A DNA stretch of 64,000 nucleotides from Anoplolepis gracilipes (lineage: Eukaryota > Arthropoda > Insecta > Hymenoptera > Formicidae). The notes under the pieces are model-generated. The model was not told where the DNA came from. It worked only from the letters and a program-made list of their open reading frames with translations, and did no database searches. Location of the stretch: NCBI RefSeq assembly GCF_047496725.1, contig NC_132974.1:7492001-7556000 (forward strand), read 5' to 3'. Both the position numbers and the translations under genes were made by a program. This document shows, piece after piece, positions 62,801-64,000 of the stretch (its first letter is position 1; each line of letters starts with the position of its first letter).

Positions 62801-63262
62801 AAATACATACATATACACAAAAATATTATATACGTATATATAAAGCTTTGTGAAGATTATAGAATTTTCTAAAATTCTGAAACATTATCTTTATTCTTAT
62901 TTTTTAATATGTCTTAATTCTAAAACTTGCTATAAGAGTTTTTTTAAAATAAAAATTTATTAAAAAATTTTAGATTTTTAAAAAAATTTTAATTGTAAAT
63001 TTGATAGATAAAATATTTTTTGAAGAATGCGTATTATTTTTTAATAAACATGTTTGTTTATATAAAAATATATATAAATGTCGTATACTCGTATTTTTAT
63101 GGTTAATTGTAATTAATATCTTGTTTAATCAACATTTTTTATCAACTCAATTATTTATTGTTTTAGATTACAATGTGATTGTACTTTCTATAGATTTGAA
63201 TTCTAATTATCAGAAGATACTGTTCGGGCTAAAAATCTATTCATTTTAATAACATATAATTA

Positions 63263-63953
63263 TTAAGTTGGCCAATAATTCCGTGCGGTTTTACGGATAG
63301 ACGTAAAATAATTTGAAAAGTGATTATCTTCAATCAAAATCATGGAAGCGCATACTCGTTTGATAGATGATATTTCAACGTGCATTAAAAAAAGCGTAAA
63401 AATTAGTTGTGTTTTGTGCGTTTGGCGTCATTTGAAAAATGAATAAAATATTTTCGGCATGCTAGTTTATTTCAAAAAGAGTCAAAAACGCGGCGCAGAC
63501 CTATAAAAAGATATGCAGTGTACATCGAAGATACCGTGCAAAAACGAGAGACCGTAAAATATTCCAGCCCAGTTTCAATAATTTTTGTTAAATTCATTCG
63601 TGCGCTATCCAAATATCGAACTGGCTAACGTAGCCAAGTTAATGCAGATGGTTTTTTACGCTCAATTTCGATATTTGCAAAATGTAATCACCCGCGTCAT
63701 ATAACGTGAATTGATATTGATTAACACCTTCACTTTATCGCTGTCGATACTGCTCGGCCCAAGCGTGATGCATTTTGAACGAGAAAATTTCCATCTAGCA
63801 AACCACTTTTAGCTTCTAGCAAACTACTTTTGGTACATGCTACATTCTTTCATAGTATCCTCGCATATATCACACATATCTTTTTATAAGTTTGCGCCGT
63901 CATCATTATAAACATTATCCACAAAAACCACACAGAATTATTGGCTAATCTAA
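63263..63953. mobile_element. Deleted mariner-like element (TA-flanked, 691 bp)
   Basis: Inverted termini of about 29 bp, TTAAGTTGGCCAATAATTCC at the left and, read from the right end, TTAGATTAGCCAATAATTCT, each continue into GTG.GGTTTT. This matches the mariner-type terminal consensus with GTTGGC and GTGCGG. TA dinucleotides flank both ends (63261-63262, 63954-63955), the expected Tc1/mariner target duplication. The interior is short and has no intact transposase frame, so this is a non-autonomous, internally deleted or MITE-like copy. Confidence 0.8.
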
Positions 63954-64000
63954 TATTTTAATATAATTTATTAAATAATTATAAAAGTATATTTAATGCT

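Larger units (their letters stand above)
54345..63262. other. 3' intergenic flank, no gene seen
   Basis: AT-rich. It contains an AT-centred palindrome at 58811-58875, a foldback element at 59505-59825, a moderately GC-richer patch at 60080-60300 and a TC microsatellite near 60370-60396. Open frames at 57345 and 63001 are hydrophobic and low in complexity, without recognised motifs. Confidence 0.6.

Noticed and set aside
1..64000. CRISPR arrays, operons or bacterial features
   Set aside because: No regularly spaced repeats; intron-containing gene, microsatellites and MITEs show this is a eukaryotic chromosome.

Overview
This window is AT-rich eukaryotic (insect) chromosomal DNA that carries one recognisable protein-coding gene. 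It runs on the + strand and is broken into eight coding exons across about 47 kb (7185-54149). Joined at consensus GT/AG sites with consistent phases, the exons encode 443 residues of a class A (rhodopsin-like) neuropeptide receptor of the tachykinin-receptor family. From remembered family sequences it resembles Drosophila TkR86C, the natalisin receptor, much more than TkR99D. The extreme AT content, microsatellites, a 22-kb first intron, foldback MITEs and a mariner-type element together suggest a hymenopteran, perhaps an ant. The species assignment is inference.

Layout. 1-7184 is 5' flank: AT-rich, with one GC-enriched patch (5640-5930) and an overlapping E-box/CRE (7047-7058) just upstream of the start codon. 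Exon 1 (7185-7479) encodes the glycosylated N-terminus and TM1. Intron 1 (7480-29689) is loaded with repeats: foldback elements at 13.1-13.8, 19.1-19.6 and 19.8-20.3 kb, a duplicated module with a 71-bp identical core (20.3 and 21.5 kb), and a GC-rich minus-strand remnant of a non-LTR retrotransposon Gag (22.1-23.7 kb). Exon 2 (29690-29903) encodes TM2-TM3. Intron 2 (10 kb) holds a long imperfect hairpin at 33.5 kb. Exon 3 (39946-40080; TM4) is flanked by a perfect 106-bp inverted repeat. Exons 4 to 8 lie between 43089 and 54149 and encode ECL2, TM5, TM6-TM7 and the C-terminal tail. The 3' flank (54150-64000) has no recognisable gene, but carries another foldback element (59.5 kb) and a deleted mariner-like element bounded by TA (63263-63953).

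The strongest unusual observation is the perfect inverted repeat around the single, frame-preserving exon 3. The geometry is suited to exon looping (skipping or circular RNA). Skipping would delete the tyrosine of the DRY motif, ICL2, TM4 and part of ECL2 without changing frame. No CRISPR array, rRNA or tRNA gene, operon or bacterial feature was seen.
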